Below are positions 53,112 through 61,899 of a stretch of DNA of 64,000 bases, piece after piece. Position 1 is the first letter of the stretch. Each line of letters begins with the position of its first letter. This DNA comes from an uncultured Dorea sp. (GTDB lineage: Bacteria > Bacillota > Clostridia > Lachnospirales > Lachnospiraceae). The DNA is taken from the NCBI GenBank assembly GCA_910578495.1, contig CAJTRE010000002.1:1-64000 (forward strand), given 5' to 3'. The translations under genes and the position numbers were made by a program. The notes below the pieces were generated by a model. The model did not search any database. It saw only the letters and a list, made by a program, of their open reading frames with translations, and had not been told where the DNA came from.

Positions 53112-54347
53112 TTACACTTTATGGAAAATTTCTGACGGAACATATGCTCTTATAAAAATTCCGTCATCTCTGTATTCTTCTGCCTCCAATTCTCCGTACT
53201 TACGGATAATCTGTATCTTAGCCGCCTCGCTGTACGGATATATCTTTTCAAGAAACACTTTCTGTTCTCTTAACGCTGCCACAAGCGTTTCCATAAGTTC
53301 CTCAAGCCCGCTTCCCGTCTTTGCGGAAATCTTCACCGTATAATCCGCTTTAAAATCGCGAATCACTGTTTCACTCTCCAACTTATCCTGTTTATTAAAT
53401 ATAGTAATAATCGGCTTATCTTTGACTCCCAGGTTATAAAGCGTCTCATAGACTGTATACATCTGAATGTCCATCTGGGAACTGGACGCGTCTACTACAT
53501 GAAGAATCAAATCCGCATATTTCGCTTCTTCCAGTGTACTTTTAAATGCCTCGATGAGATGATGGGGCAGTTTCTTAATAAAACCGACCGTATCCGTAAG
53601 CAGGATTTCCTGCCCTTTGGAAAGCTCCAGACTTCTTGTAGTCGGATCCAGTGTAGCAAATAACTTGTCTTCCGCCAGAATCCCTGCGCCGGTCAATGTA
53701 TTAAGAAGCGTGGTTTTTCCAGCATTGGTATAACCTACGATTGCCGCCACTGGAACATGATTTTTACTTCTTCTTTCTCTGGTAATCTCCCGGTGCCTCT
53801 TTACTTCTTTCAGTTCTCGGTTAAGCTGTGCAATTCGGTTCTTAATCAGACGACGGTCCATCTCCAGCTTCTTCTCTCCCGGACCTCTCGTACCGATTCC
53901 TCCTCCAAGTCTCGAAAGAGATGTGCCAAAACCTGTCAGTCTGGTCTGCCGGTATTTTAGCTGTGCCAGTTCCACCTGTATCTTTCCCTCGCTGGTGGAC
54001 GCCCTTGCGGCAAAAATATCCAGAATCACAAGTGTCCGGTCCATGACCTTCACATCCAGTTCATCCTGTAGATTTTTCATCTGCACCGGCGAAAGCTCGT
54101 CATCACAAATAATACCTGTTGCGTCTAACTCCCACAACAGGTCTTTAATCTCATCTATCTTTCCTTTTCCAACATAAGTACCGGGATGCTGCTGCTCCCG
54201 GCTCTGTATTACATATCCCACAGTCTGCGCACCCGCGGTCTGTGCAAGTTCTGACAGTTCTTTTAAGGATTCCTCTACGTCATCCTGCCCCGGAAGGCTG
54301 ACGCCCACAAGAAGTACCCTCTCTGCCGCTTCTTTTAATTCTATCAT
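53112..54347 (-). CDS. hflX: Ribosome-associated GTPase HflX
   Basis: 411 residues. An N-terminal HflX domain (GYVIQSREQQHPGTYVGKGK, IICDDELSPVQMKNL), a helical hairpin (FGTSLSRLGGGIGTRGPGEK), and a G domain with G1 GYTNAGKTTLLN, G3 DTVGF and G4 NKQDKL. It splits stalled or stressed 70S ribosomes. It lies between a TPR lipoprotein and dapF. Confidence 0.96.
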   Translation of the reverse strand: MIELKEAAERVLLVGVSLPGQDDVEESLKELSELAQTAGAQTVGYVIQSREQQHPGTYVGKGKIDEIKDLLWELDATGIICDDELSPVQMKNLQDELDVKVMDRTLVILDIFAARASTSEGKIQVELAQLKYRQTRLTGFGTSLSRLGGGIGTRGPGEKKLEMDRRLIKNRIAQLNRELKEVKRHREITRERRSKNHVPVAAIVGYTNAGKTTLLNTLTGAGILAEDKLFATLDPTTRSLELSKGQEILLTDTVGFIKKLPHHLIEAFKSTLEEAKYADLILHVVDASSSQMDIQMYTVYETLYNLGVKDKPIITIFNKQDKLESETVIRDFKADYTVKISAKTGSGLEELMETLVAALREQKVFLEKIYPYSEAAKIQIIRKYGELEAEEYRDDGIFIRAYVPSEIFHKV

Positions 54348-54372
54348 ATATCTTCCTTTTACTCCGCTTCTT

Positions 54373-54897
54373 TTATCTCGTCTCCAAAAACTGCTGCTCT
54401 TTTACAGCCTTCTTGTCATCCGGATACTTTTTGATATATTTCTCCAGATTTTCCCTTGCCTTATCCCAATTCTGTGCTCCTTCATAAGAAACAATCAGAT
54501 TGTATTCAATCTCCTGCATAAGCTCCTTACTGTTCTTATCATCAGTAAGCGCCTCTTTATAGTATTTAACTGCATCATCATAATTTTTCAATTCAAGTTC
54601 ACAACTGCCGAGCAGATTGCAGATTGTACCATTCTTCTTGCCGCCTTCTTTGACTGAGTCTGCAAGTGCATCTCTGGCGCCCTCATAGTCTTTCTGCTCC
54701 CAGAGCGCCATTCCAAGTCCGCGATATGCGTCCGCTGTATGTTTGCCTTTTTCTACAGACTGTTTGAAACTTGCCCCTGCTTTTTTATAATTCCCGGCTT
54801 CTAACTGCTCCATCCCTTCTTTGTATGGATTACTTCCACAACCGGATACTAACACTGCTGCCAGAAGAATCACTGGCACAATCCGAAATTTTCTCAT
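54373..54897 (-). CDS. TPR-repeat lipoprotein
   Basis: 174 residues: a lipoprotein signal with lipobox VSGC (Cys20), then about four TPR-like helical pairs (YKEGMEQLEAGNYKKAGASF, AYRGLGMALWEQKDYEGARDAL, LGSCELELKNYDDAVKYYKEAL). A scaffold on the outer membrane face is likely, with an unknown partner. Such TPR lipoproteins are common near hflX in this group. Confidence 0.85.
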   Translation of the reverse strand: MRKFRIVPVILLAAVLVSGCGSNPYKEGMEQLEAGNYKKAGASFKQSVEKGKHTADAYRGLGMALWEQKDYEGARDALADSVKEGGKKNGTICNLLGSCELELKNYDDAVKYYKEALTDDKNSKELMQEIEYNLIVSYEGAQNWDKARENLEKYIKKYPDDKKAVKEQQFLETR

Positions 54898-54905
54898 ACT
54901 TCCTC

Positions 54906-56771
54906 CTAAGCCTTATATTTCACTACCCAGACAGCATTTAACACTGCCGCAAATACTACGCCCACTTCGGCGATGATTGCTTCCCACATTCCAAAATATC
55001 CAACGACCGCCAGTAACAAAATCATAAATTTTATGATCATAGCGAATGTAATATTCTGATTCACTACGCGAAGCGTCTCTCTTGCAATGCGAATAGCGTC
55101 TACAATCTTCCAAAGCTCATCCTTCATCAAAACAATATCTGCCGCCTCGATCGCCGCCGCAGAACCTAACGCTCCCATGGCAATACCCACATCTGCTCTT
55201 GCTAGTATCGGCGCGTCATTGACGCCGTCGCCCACGCACACCAGCCGTTCCATATCATCCTGAACAATCAGGAAATCCTCTAACTGCTCCATCTTATCTG
55301 CCGGCATAAGTTCTGTATATGCATAATCCATGTCCAACTCCTGAGCCACGTCCATTCCGGCCGCTTCTGTGTCTCCAGTAAGCATTACAAGTACGCCATG
55401 GCATTTTTCTTTCAGGTATTTAAGCGTCCACCTGGCATCTTCTTTAACTACGTCTGAAATCAGAATATATCCTGCATATCTCTTACCAATGGAAACATAG
55501 ACAACCGTTCCGGCAGTAATAATCTCGTCTGCCTCAACGCCATATCTGGTCATCATGCGGTAATTTCCTACATAAATCTTTTCTCCTTCATAGACCGCAC
55601 TAATCCCGTATCCCGGAACTTCTTTCACACTATATACAAATCTCTTATCAATCGCGCCTTCATATGCCTGCAAAAGAGAATGTGCGATCGGATGGTTCGA
55701 ATAACTCTCTACATGCGCCGCAAGACGGAGCAGTTCTCTTGCGTCCATCCCCACCGGATGTACTTCCTGCACCGTAAACACACCTTCCGTCAATGTACCC
55801 GTCTTATCAAATACAAAAGTATCCGCCTTTGATAAATCTTCCAGATAATTCGCACCTTTAATAACGATCCCCTGTCTCGCCGCAGAAGCAAGACCTCCAA
55901 GAAATGCAATCGGAATAGAAATGACAAGTCCACTTGGACAAGCTGCAATCAAAAAAATAAGTCCACGATAAATCCATGTATCCCAGTTTCCATAAGAAAA
56001 CGTAAGTGGAGGATATATCATAACAAGTAACGCAAACACAAACATTACAGGTGTGTAGATTCTGGAAAATTTGGACACGAACGTCTCGCTGTCTGATTTC
56101 TTATTCTGAGCCTCCTCTACCATTTCCATAATCTTAGAAACTGTAGAGTCACTGTACTCCTTCGTTACTTTCGCTTCCAGTACACCACTTAAATTAATGC
56201 AGCCACTGTAAATATGGTCTCCTGCAACTGCCTTGCGCGGAACGGATTCACCGGTAACCGCTTTTGTATCAATCATAGAAGAACCTTTCCTTATAATTCC
56301 GTCTACCGGAATACGCTCGCCCGGTTTAATAACGATCAGATCGTTCTGCCTCAGGTCCGCAGGATCTACCGTCATCTCTCCACCATATATCATCTTTCTT
56401 GTGGCATACGGGGGACGAATATCTATCATCTCCTCAATAGAACGTTTCGCGCTATCCGTAGCATACGACTCAAAGATTACACCCAGCTCAAACAAAAGTA
56501 TCACAAGCACACCTTCGATATATCTTCCTATTCCAAATGCGCCTACGGTAGCCAGCGTCATCAGCGTATATTCTGTTAAAAATCTCTTCTGCATGAATCG
56601 TTCGCAAAGATTCTTAAACACGTCATATCCGATGATCAGATACGCAATCAAAAACCATATGAACTTTACCCTGTCACTCATTGTATAATACATCGTCGCC
56701 ATAATGGCGCATACGTATACAATTACTCCGACTCCATAAATAATACTTCTCTTTTTCAACTGTGATGTCAT
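54906..56771 (-). CDS. P1B-type metal ATPase with a CPS motif, no N-terminal metal domain
   Basis: 621 residues. It has the actuator TGES, phosphorylation DKTGTLTEG, and hinge GDGVNDAPILARADVGIAMG, and about eight membrane helices. The membrane metal motif is CPS (LIAACPSGLVISIPIAF), where the usual Cu and Zn/Cd pumps have CPC or CPH. It lacks the HMA domain of its neighbour. The metal is uncertain. It is coded right after the ArsR gene, 32 bp away, so metal control is likely. Confidence 0.88.
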   Translation of the reverse strand: MTSQLKKRSIIYGVGVIVYVCAIMATMYYTMSDRVKFIWFLIAYLIIGYDVFKNLCERFMQKRFLTEYTLMTLATVGAFGIGRYIEGVLVILLFELGVIFESYATDSAKRSIEEMIDIRPPYATRKMIYGGEMTVDPADLRQNDLIVIKPGERIPVDGIIRKGSSMIDTKAVTGESVPRKAVAGDHIYSGCINLSGVLEAKVTKEYSDSTVSKIMEMVEEAQNKKSDSETFVSKFSRIYTPVMFVFALLVMIYPPLTFSYGNWDTWIYRGLIFLIAACPSGLVISIPIAFLGGLASAARQGIVIKGANYLEDLSKADTFVFDKTGTLTEGVFTVQEVHPVGMDARELLRLAAHVESYSNHPIAHSLLQAYEGAIDKRFVYSVKEVPGYGISAVYEGEKIYVGNYRMMTRYGVEADEIITAGTVVYVSIGKRYAGYILISDVVKEDARWTLKYLKEKCHGVLVMLTGDTEAAGMDVAQELDMDYAYTELMPADKMEQLEDFLIVQDDMERLVCVGDGVNDAPILARADVGIAMGALGSAAAIEAADIVLMKDELWKIVDAIRIARETLRVVNQNITFAMIIKFMILLLAVVGYFGMWEAIIAEVGVVFAAVLNAVWVVKYKA

Positions 56772-56803
56772 AATCTTTTCCCTTTTTTGTAACTATATGC
56801 AAA

Positions 56804-57163
56804 CTATTCCATTATATGCTCCATTCCCTGACTTATAATATTCTGAATATGATCATCTGCCAGCGAATAATAAACAGTTTTGCCATCTCGTCTGTTTTTC
56901 ACAAGCTTCATCTGTTTGAGCACCCGTAACTGGTGAGAAATCGCCGACTGTGTCATGCCGAGCACCTGTGCAAGATCACAGACACACATCTCTGCTCTCA
57001 AAAGAACACATAACAGCTTCACTCTTGTAGCATCCCCAAAAACTTTATAAAAATCTGCCAGTTCTTTGACCAGTTCCTCTTCCGGTATCTCCGTTAAAAC
57101 CTCTTTAATCTTTTCGCCATGAACACATACCTCTTCACAACATTCCACTTCTGCTTTTCTCAT
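56804..57163 (-). CDS. ArsR/SmtB-family metal-responsive repressor (CadC-like)
   Basis: 119 residues. Winged helix with AEMCVCDLAQVLGMTQSAISHQLRVLKQMKLV; the Cys pair in MCVCDL is the alpha-3 metal site of the ArsR/CadC class. The N-terminal CCEEVCVHG adds Cys as in CadC, and the C-terminal DDHIQNIISQGMEHI carries the alpha-5 type D/H/H/E ligands. It represses until Cd, Zn, Pb or similar binds. It lies between the two P1B ATPase genes. Confidence 0.92.
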   Translation of the reverse strand: MRKAEVECCEEVCVHGEKIKEVLTEIPEEELVKELADFYKVFGDATRVKLLCVLLRAEMCVCDLAQVLGMTQSAISHQLRVLKQMKLVKNRRDGKTVYYSLADDHIQNIISQGMEHIME

Positions 57164-57207
57164 ATATCCTTCCTTCCGACCTATAATACCAGCCTATCTA
57201 TTAATTA

Positions 57208-57242
57208 TGCCAAATGACTGAACGTATTTCAACCATTTGGCA
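57208..57242 (-). terminator. Inverted repeat between the CadA-like ATPase and arsR
   Basis: TGCCAAATG pairs with CATTTGGCA (57208-57216 with 57234-57242) in the 110-bp gap between the two genes. It may be an attenuator or processing hairpin. There is no T-tract, and it does not fit the ArsR operator pattern as well as 59615-59634. Confidence 0.4.
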
Positions 57243-57272
57243 CAAAAATCAACTAAATTAATAAATTTGTAA

Positions 57273-59582
57273 CTACTTTTTCCATAAAATACGAACTGAG
57301 TTGAGTACACAAAGCATTGCCACGCCTGTATCTGCAAAAACTGCCATCCACATATTGGCGTATCCCGCAAATCCAAGAAGCATAACCAGAAATTTAACGG
57401 CCAACGCAAATACTACATTCTGCATAGCAATCCTTCCCGTAGCTCTCGCAATTTTGACAGATTCCGGAATCGCCTCCACAGATGAGGTCATAAATACAAC
57501 GTCCGCCGCCTCAATTGCCGCATCTGCTCCGCTTCCCATAGCTGCTCCCACATCTGCTCCTGCAAGTACCGGGGCATCGTTGATTCCATCTCCCACAAAC
57601 ATAACAGCGCCGTATCTCTTACGAATGTCCTGCAAATGCGTTAGTTTATCCTCTGGAAGAAGTCCGGCGTGTATTTCATCAATCCCTACGGTCTGCGCCA
57701 CTTCCCTTGCGCTGTTTTTCTCGTCGCCCGTAAGCATTGCCGTAACCAGATTCGCTTTCTTCATTCGTTTTACAGAAACTGCTGCCTCCGGCTTAATCAC
57801 ATCAGCTACAACTATATAGCCTTCCAGAATGCCATCTACTGCCAACAGTACCTCGGAACCGTAATCATTGTTTTGATACCCGCTAATGTCCACACCGTAC
57901 ATCTGCATCAGGCCTTTGCTTCCACAAAGTACAACTCCTTCCGGAAATACAGCGCGGATACCTTTACCTGAAATTTCTTCCACTTCTATCGGTCTGGTTA
58001 ATGTAAGCGCTTTTTCTTTTGCCATATTTACAATACTCGCTCCAATCGGATGTGTCGAGGCAAGTTCACAATCAGCCGCCATAGTAAGCACTTGTTCCTC
58101 TGTCAGCCTGTGAAGTGCTGCGACTTTGTGGACTACAAAATTTCCTTTCGTAAGAGTTCCTGTTTTATCCATAGCAACCGCTTTGATGTCTTTGAGTGAC
58201 TCCATTGCAACACCGCCTTTGAACAAAATTCCTTTTCTGGAACCTGCACCGATACCGGAGAAAAACGCCAACGGAACACTGAGTACAAGCGCACATGGAC
58301 AACTGATGACAAGGAATGTAATGGCAGTATAGATCCAATGATTCCACTGTCCGGTTATAAGAGAAGGAAGTATTGCCGTTGCCAAAGCCAGAAGCACTAC
58401 GATTGGCGTATAGATTCTTGCAAACCTTGTAATAAAACGGTCAATCTTCGGTTTGCTTGCCGCCGCATTTTCCACAGAGTCCAAAATTCGTGTTACCATG
58501 GATTCACTCAACGGCTTCTCCACTTCCATTTTGAGTACACCCTGTTCATTGACACAACCGGAATATACCGATTCTCCCGGATAAACATTTACCGGAACCG
58601 GTTCACCCGTCACCGCAGACGTATCAATCCGGCTCTGCCCCTCTATAATTTTTCCATCCAGCGGAATCCGATCACCCGGACGTATCAAAAGCACGTCTGA
58701 AACCTTCGCTTCCTTTGCCGGAATCACTTTAACTTCTCCATCTACCAGAAGATTTAACACCTCCGGCCTTAAATCTACAGCATCCATAATCTGAGAACGG
58801 CTTCTTGTAACTGCAATTTCCTCAAACAGTTCTCCCACCCGGTAGAACAACATGACTCCTACTGCCTCTGCGAAATCTCCAATGACAAAGGCTGCAATCG
58901 TTGCTGCACTCATAAGAAAGTTCTCGTCAAACACACGCCCTTTGAACAGATTCTTAACCGCCGTCCGGACGATTCCCATTCCCAGAATGAGATAAGCTGC
59001 AACGAATACAATGATTGATACTGGAAAACCAATCAACATATCCTCTGTAAAAATTCCTGTTGCGAATAAAATTGCTCCGGAAATAATAGAGAATATATCC
59101 TTCTTATTTTCTTCGAAAATCCCTTTCCTCTCCTCCTTCTTCCACTGCACATCTTCTCTTAGGCTGACTACAACCTCTTCCTCAATAGAAGAACAAATCT
59201 TCTGAAGTACCGGAAGAAGGTTCTCCTGATGATCGGACGCCACTACAAGCTGTTTCGTCGCATAAGTCAGTATGGCTTTCTCCACTTCCGGCAATTCATT
59301 AATCTGACGCTCCATCTTAGCCGCACAGTTCGCACAGCCCAAGTTTTCCACAATATAAACTTTCTTTGTTATACCTTGCGGAAACTCCAAAGCCTCATGA
59401 GGTTCCTTATTTACTTCGTGATGATGGGCACATCCATCATGACACGCTTCTCCATGATGGTGGTCATGACTGTGGTGTTCGTGACTGTGGTGTTCGTGAC
59501 TGTGGTGTTCGTGACCATGAATATGTCCGCAACTACAATTTTTATCGTGTTGGTGTCTTTCATTCACTGCTGCGTCTTTCAT
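57273..59582 (-). CDS. CadA/ZntA-type P1B metal ATPase, His-rich N-terminus
   Basis: 769 residues. A His-rich N-terminus with three near-identical HEHHS units is followed by an HMA domain (VENLGCANCAAKM, CxxC), TGEP actuator, CPC in ISCPCALVLSVPL, phosphorylation DKTGTLTKG, and GDGINDAPVLAGADVGAAMG. CPC with a His-rich tail fits Zn2+/Cd2+/Pb2+ export. It is the first gene behind a strong promoter with a CadC-like operator. Confidence 0.93.
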   Translation of the reverse strand: MKDAAVNERHQHDKNCSCGHIHGHEHHSHEHHSHEHHSHDHHHGEACHDGCAHHHEVNKEPHEALEFPQGITKKVYIVENLGCANCAAKMERQINELPEVEKAILTYATKQLVVASDHQENLLPVLQKICSSIEEEVVVSLREDVQWKKEERKGIFEENKKDIFSIISGAILFATGIFTEDMLIGFPVSIIVFVAAYLILGMGIVRTAVKNLFKGRVFDENFLMSAATIAAFVIGDFAEAVGVMLFYRVGELFEEIAVTRSRSQIMDAVDLRPEVLNLLVDGEVKVIPAKEAKVSDVLLIRPGDRIPLDGKIIEGQSRIDTSAVTGEPVPVNVYPGESVYSGCVNEQGVLKMEVEKPLSESMVTRILDSVENAAASKPKIDRFITRFARIYTPIVVLLALATAILPSLITGQWNHWIYTAITFLVISCPCALVLSVPLAFFSGIGAGSRKGILFKGGVAMESLKDIKAVAMDKTGTLTKGNFVVHKVAALHRLTEEQVLTMAADCELASTHPIGASIVNMAKEKALTLTRPIEVEEISGKGIRAVFPEGVVLCGSKGLMQMYGVDISGYQNNDYGSEVLLAVDGILEGYIVVADVIKPEAAVSVKRMKKANLVTAMLTGDEKNSAREVAQTVGIDEIHAGLLPEDKLTHLQDIRKRYGAVMFVGDGINDAPVLAGADVGAAMGSGADAAIEAADVVFMTSSVEAIPESVKIARATGRIAMQNVVFALAVKFLVMLLGFAGYANMWMAVFADTGVAMLCVLNSVRILWKK
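59468..59512 (-). repeat. Three tandem 15-bp repeats coding His-rich units
   Basis: GACTGTGGTGTTCGT occurs three times in a row (59468, 59483, 59498), coding the HEHHS units. Its length can change by slippage in 5-residue steps without a frameshift. Confidence 0.9.
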
Positions 59583-59614
59583 AACGGATTCTCCTTTGCA
59601 TTTAACATTTTAAT

Positions 59615-59634
59615 ATATGAACAATTATTCATAT
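59615..59634. promoter_or_regulatory. CadC/SmtB-type operator
   Basis: ATATGAACAATTATTCATAT, a near-perfect dyad that matches the SmtB/CadC operator style (12-2-12 with half-site TGAA), just downstream of the -10 of the CadA-like promoter. The ArsR-type protein coded downstream should bind it without metal. Confidence 0.8.
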
Positions 59635-59644
59635 GTTTGATTTT

Positions 59645-59673
59645 ATAATATGCCAAGAATCGTAAAATGTCAA
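59645..59673 (-). promoter_or_regulatory. Strong promoter for the metal ATPase operon
   Basis: A perfect TTGACA (59673-59668) and TATTAT (59650-59645) with a 17-bp spacer on the minus strand, overlapping the region just ahead of the operator, so that a bound repressor would block the start of transcription. Confidence 0.85.
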
Positions 59674-59692
59674 TACCAATTTTGATATATTT

Positions 59693-59728
59693 TAAAAAAT
59701 CAGCCCCGTCATTTTAACGGGACTGATT
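59693..59728 (-). terminator. Terminator after ung
   Basis: AATCAG / CTGATT and CCCGT / ACGGG stems with one mismatch (59699-59728), then a T-run on the minus strand. Confidence 0.85.
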
Positions 59729-59737
59729 ATCTTCTCT

Positions 59738-60406
59738 TTACTCTATCTGCCAGTCTATCGGCTCCACACCGTTCGCGGTCAGAAACTCATTCGTCTGGCT
59801 AAATGGCTTGCTTCCAAAAAATCCTCTGTATGCAGACAACGGACTTGGATGCGGTGCCTTTAATATCAGGTGCTTTGGATTATCAAGCATCTGGGCTTTC
59901 CGCTGCGCCGGACTTCCCCACAGAATAAATACAATCGGCCTGTCCTGTGTATTTAATGCCCGGATTGCCGCATCTGTAAATTCTTCCCATCCAATACCAC
60001 GATGGGAGTTTGCCTGATGCGCGCGGACAGTCAGCACCGTATTTAACATTAACACGCCCTGCTCGGCCCACTTTGTCAGATACCCATGATTCGGGATTGT
60101 ACAGCCCAGATCATCATAAAGTTCTTTATAAATATTTACCAGTGACGGCGGAACATCCACACCCTTCTTTACCGAAAAGCAAAGTCCATGAGCCTGCCCG
60201 TTATTATGATACGGATCTTGCCCCAAGATTACAACTTTTACTTTACTAAGCGGCGTCAGATGAAATGCGTTAAAAATATCTTCCGCCGGTGGAAAGATCA
60301 GTCTTTCCCTGTATTCCTGATTTACTGTCTCAAATAATTTTTTATAATAGGGCTGTTTAAACTCCTCTTTCAGAGCCTCCAGCCAATCATTTTGTATTGC
60401 CGCCAT
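59738..60406 (-). CDS. ung: Uracil-DNA glycosylase
   Basis: 222 residues, family 1 UDG. It has the water-activating motif GQDPYHNNGQAHGLCFS near residue 65 and the minor-groove HPSPLSAYRGFFG near residue 190. It cuts uracil from DNA to begin base excision repair. Confidence 0.97.
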   Translation of the reverse strand: MAAIQNDWLEALKEEFKQPYYKKLFETVNQEYRERLIFPPAEDIFNAFHLTPLSKVKVVILGQDPYHNNGQAHGLCFSVKKGVDVPPSLVNIYKELYDDLGCTIPNHGYLTKWAEQGVLMLNTVLTVRAHQANSHRGIGWEEFTDAAIRALNTQDRPIVFILWGSPAQRKAQMLDNPKHLILKAPHPSPLSAYRGFFGSKPFSQTNEFLTANGVEPIDWQIE

Positions 60407-60449
60407 GTTTTCTCATCCCTTTTATCTATCATAGTAATTATGTGATCAT

Positions 60450-61211
60450 TTACAAACGTACGGATACGCCTTGTGCTTTCAAGTGTTCCTTTACTTCTTT
60501 AATCTCTAACTCTTTAAAGTGGAACAACGATGCCGCCAGTGCCGCGTCTGCTTCTCCTTCTGTCAATACGTCGTAGAAATGCTCGAGTTTTCCCGCTCCT
60601 CCGGATGCGATCACCGGAATAGACACTGCCTTTGCAATCGCTTTTGTAAGTTCCAGATCATAGCCGGCTTTTGTGCCGTCTCCATCCATGCTTGTAAGGA
60701 GAATCTCACCTGCGCCAAGGCTTTCTACTTTCTTCGCCCACTCTACTGCATCAATTCCCACATCAATACGTCCGCCATTTTTATAAATATTCCAACCTGT
60801 ACCATCTTCCCTTTTCTTCGCGTCAATGGCTACAACCACACACTGACTTCCAAATTTTTCTGCCGCCTCGGTAATCAGCTCTGGCGTATTGATGGCAGAA
60901 GAATTAATAGAAATCTTGTCTGCTCCCTCTCTGAGAAGTGTCTTGAAATCATCCACCGTACGAATGCCGCCACCTACTGTAAACGGGATAAACACATTTT
61001 CTGCCACCTTTCGGACCATGTCCGTCACTGTCTGTCTGTCATCGGATGTCGCTGTAATATCCAGAAATACAAGTTCGTCTGCACCCGCTTTATCATAGGC
61101 TTTCCCAATCTCTACCGGATCTCCTGCATCCTTTAAATCTACAAAATTCACGCCTTTTACCACACGTCCATTATGTACGTCCAAACATGGAATAATCCTC
61201 TTAGTGTGCAT
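60450..61211 (-). CDS. hisF: Imidazole glycerol phosphate synthase, cyclase subunit
   Basis: 253 residues, TIM barrel with the catalytic Asp in [14 protein letters not shown] (D10/11) and VVVAIDAKK (about D129). It takes ammonia from HisH to make IGP and AICAR. AAAGGAGAGACTT precedes the ATG. hisH lies directly upstream; the other his genes are not in this window. Confidence 0.97.
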   Translation of the reverse strand: MHTKRIIPCLDVHNGRVVKGVNFVDLKDAGDPVEIGKAYDKAGADELVFLDITATSDDRQTVTDMVRKVAENVFIPFTVGGGIRTVDDFKTLLREGADKISINSSAINTPELITEAAEKFGSQCVVVAIDAKKREDGTGWNIYKNGGRIDVGIDAVEWAKKVESLGAGEILLTSMDGDGTKAGYDLELTKAIAKAVSIPVIASGGAGKLEHFYDVLTEGEADAALAASLFHFKELEIKEVKEHLKAQGVSVRL

Positions 61212-61262
61212 AAGTCTCTCCTTTATATACTTTCATTAACGCCTCTTTATTTACACTCCACT

Positions 61263-61868
61263 TTACAATTCAACAAAATTTCTTAAAATCTGTAATCCCA
61301 CATCGCCGCTCTTTTCCGGATGGAACTGACAAGCAAAGACTTGTCCCTTCTCCACCGAAGCATGGATATAAGTGCTGTATTGTGTCGCCGCAGTTACAAT
61401 TTCTTCTTCATCTGCTTCCAGATAATAGGAATGCACAAAATACACATACGGGTTTGGCGGAAGCTTCTGAAACAGTCTGCCTTCTCTCGGGAACTCCAGC
61501 GAATTCCATCCCACATGCGGAATTTTAAGCCCCGGGGTATCTGGAATACGGAGAATCTCACCTTTTAAAATCCCAAGTCCCTCTACGCCCGGAGTCTCAC
61601 TGCTGCGTTCAAACAACAGTTGTAACCCTAAACAGATTCCAAGAAACGGCGTCTGTTTTTCCACCACTTTGTGTATCACTTCCTCAAGCCCATACTGACG
61701 GATTTTTCTCATCGCATCCCCAAAAGAACCTACTCCTGGCAGGATTACTTTGTCTGCCCTCAGAATTGCCTGCGTATCTCTCGTAATGACTACATCCTGT
61801 CCAAGATGAATCAGCGCTTTCTCCACACTTTTTATATTTCCCGCATCATAATCAATAATTGCAATCAT
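61263..61868 (-). CDS. hisH: Imidazole glycerol phosphate synthase, glutaminase subunit
   Basis: 201 residues, class I amidotransferase. It has the Cys nucleophile in GICLGLQLLF (about C79) and the His/Glu pair in FHPEKSGD. It feeds ammonia through the HisF barrel. Confidence 0.96.
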   Translation of the reverse strand: MIAIIDYDAGNIKSVEKALIHLGQDVVITRDTQAILRADKVILPGVGSFGDAMRKIRQYGLEEVIHKVVEKQTPFLGICLGLQLLFERSSETPGVEGLGILKGEILRIPDTPGLKIPHVGWNSLEFPREGRLFQKLPPNPYVYFVHSYYLEADEEEIVTAATQYSTYIHASVEKGQVFACQFHPEKSGDVGLQILRNFVEL

Positions 61869-61899
61869 TGTTTTCGCCTTTCCTATGTCCTATCCTATA

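Noticed and set aside
59401..59540. CRISPR-like look of the tandem repeats in the metal-ATPase gene
   Set aside because: The repeats are 15 bp, contiguous without spacers and within a coding frame.
59229..59648. 139-codon plus-strand frame over the metal-ATPase start
   Set aside because: It is the complement of the His-rich coding repeat and covers the operator; no ribosome site.
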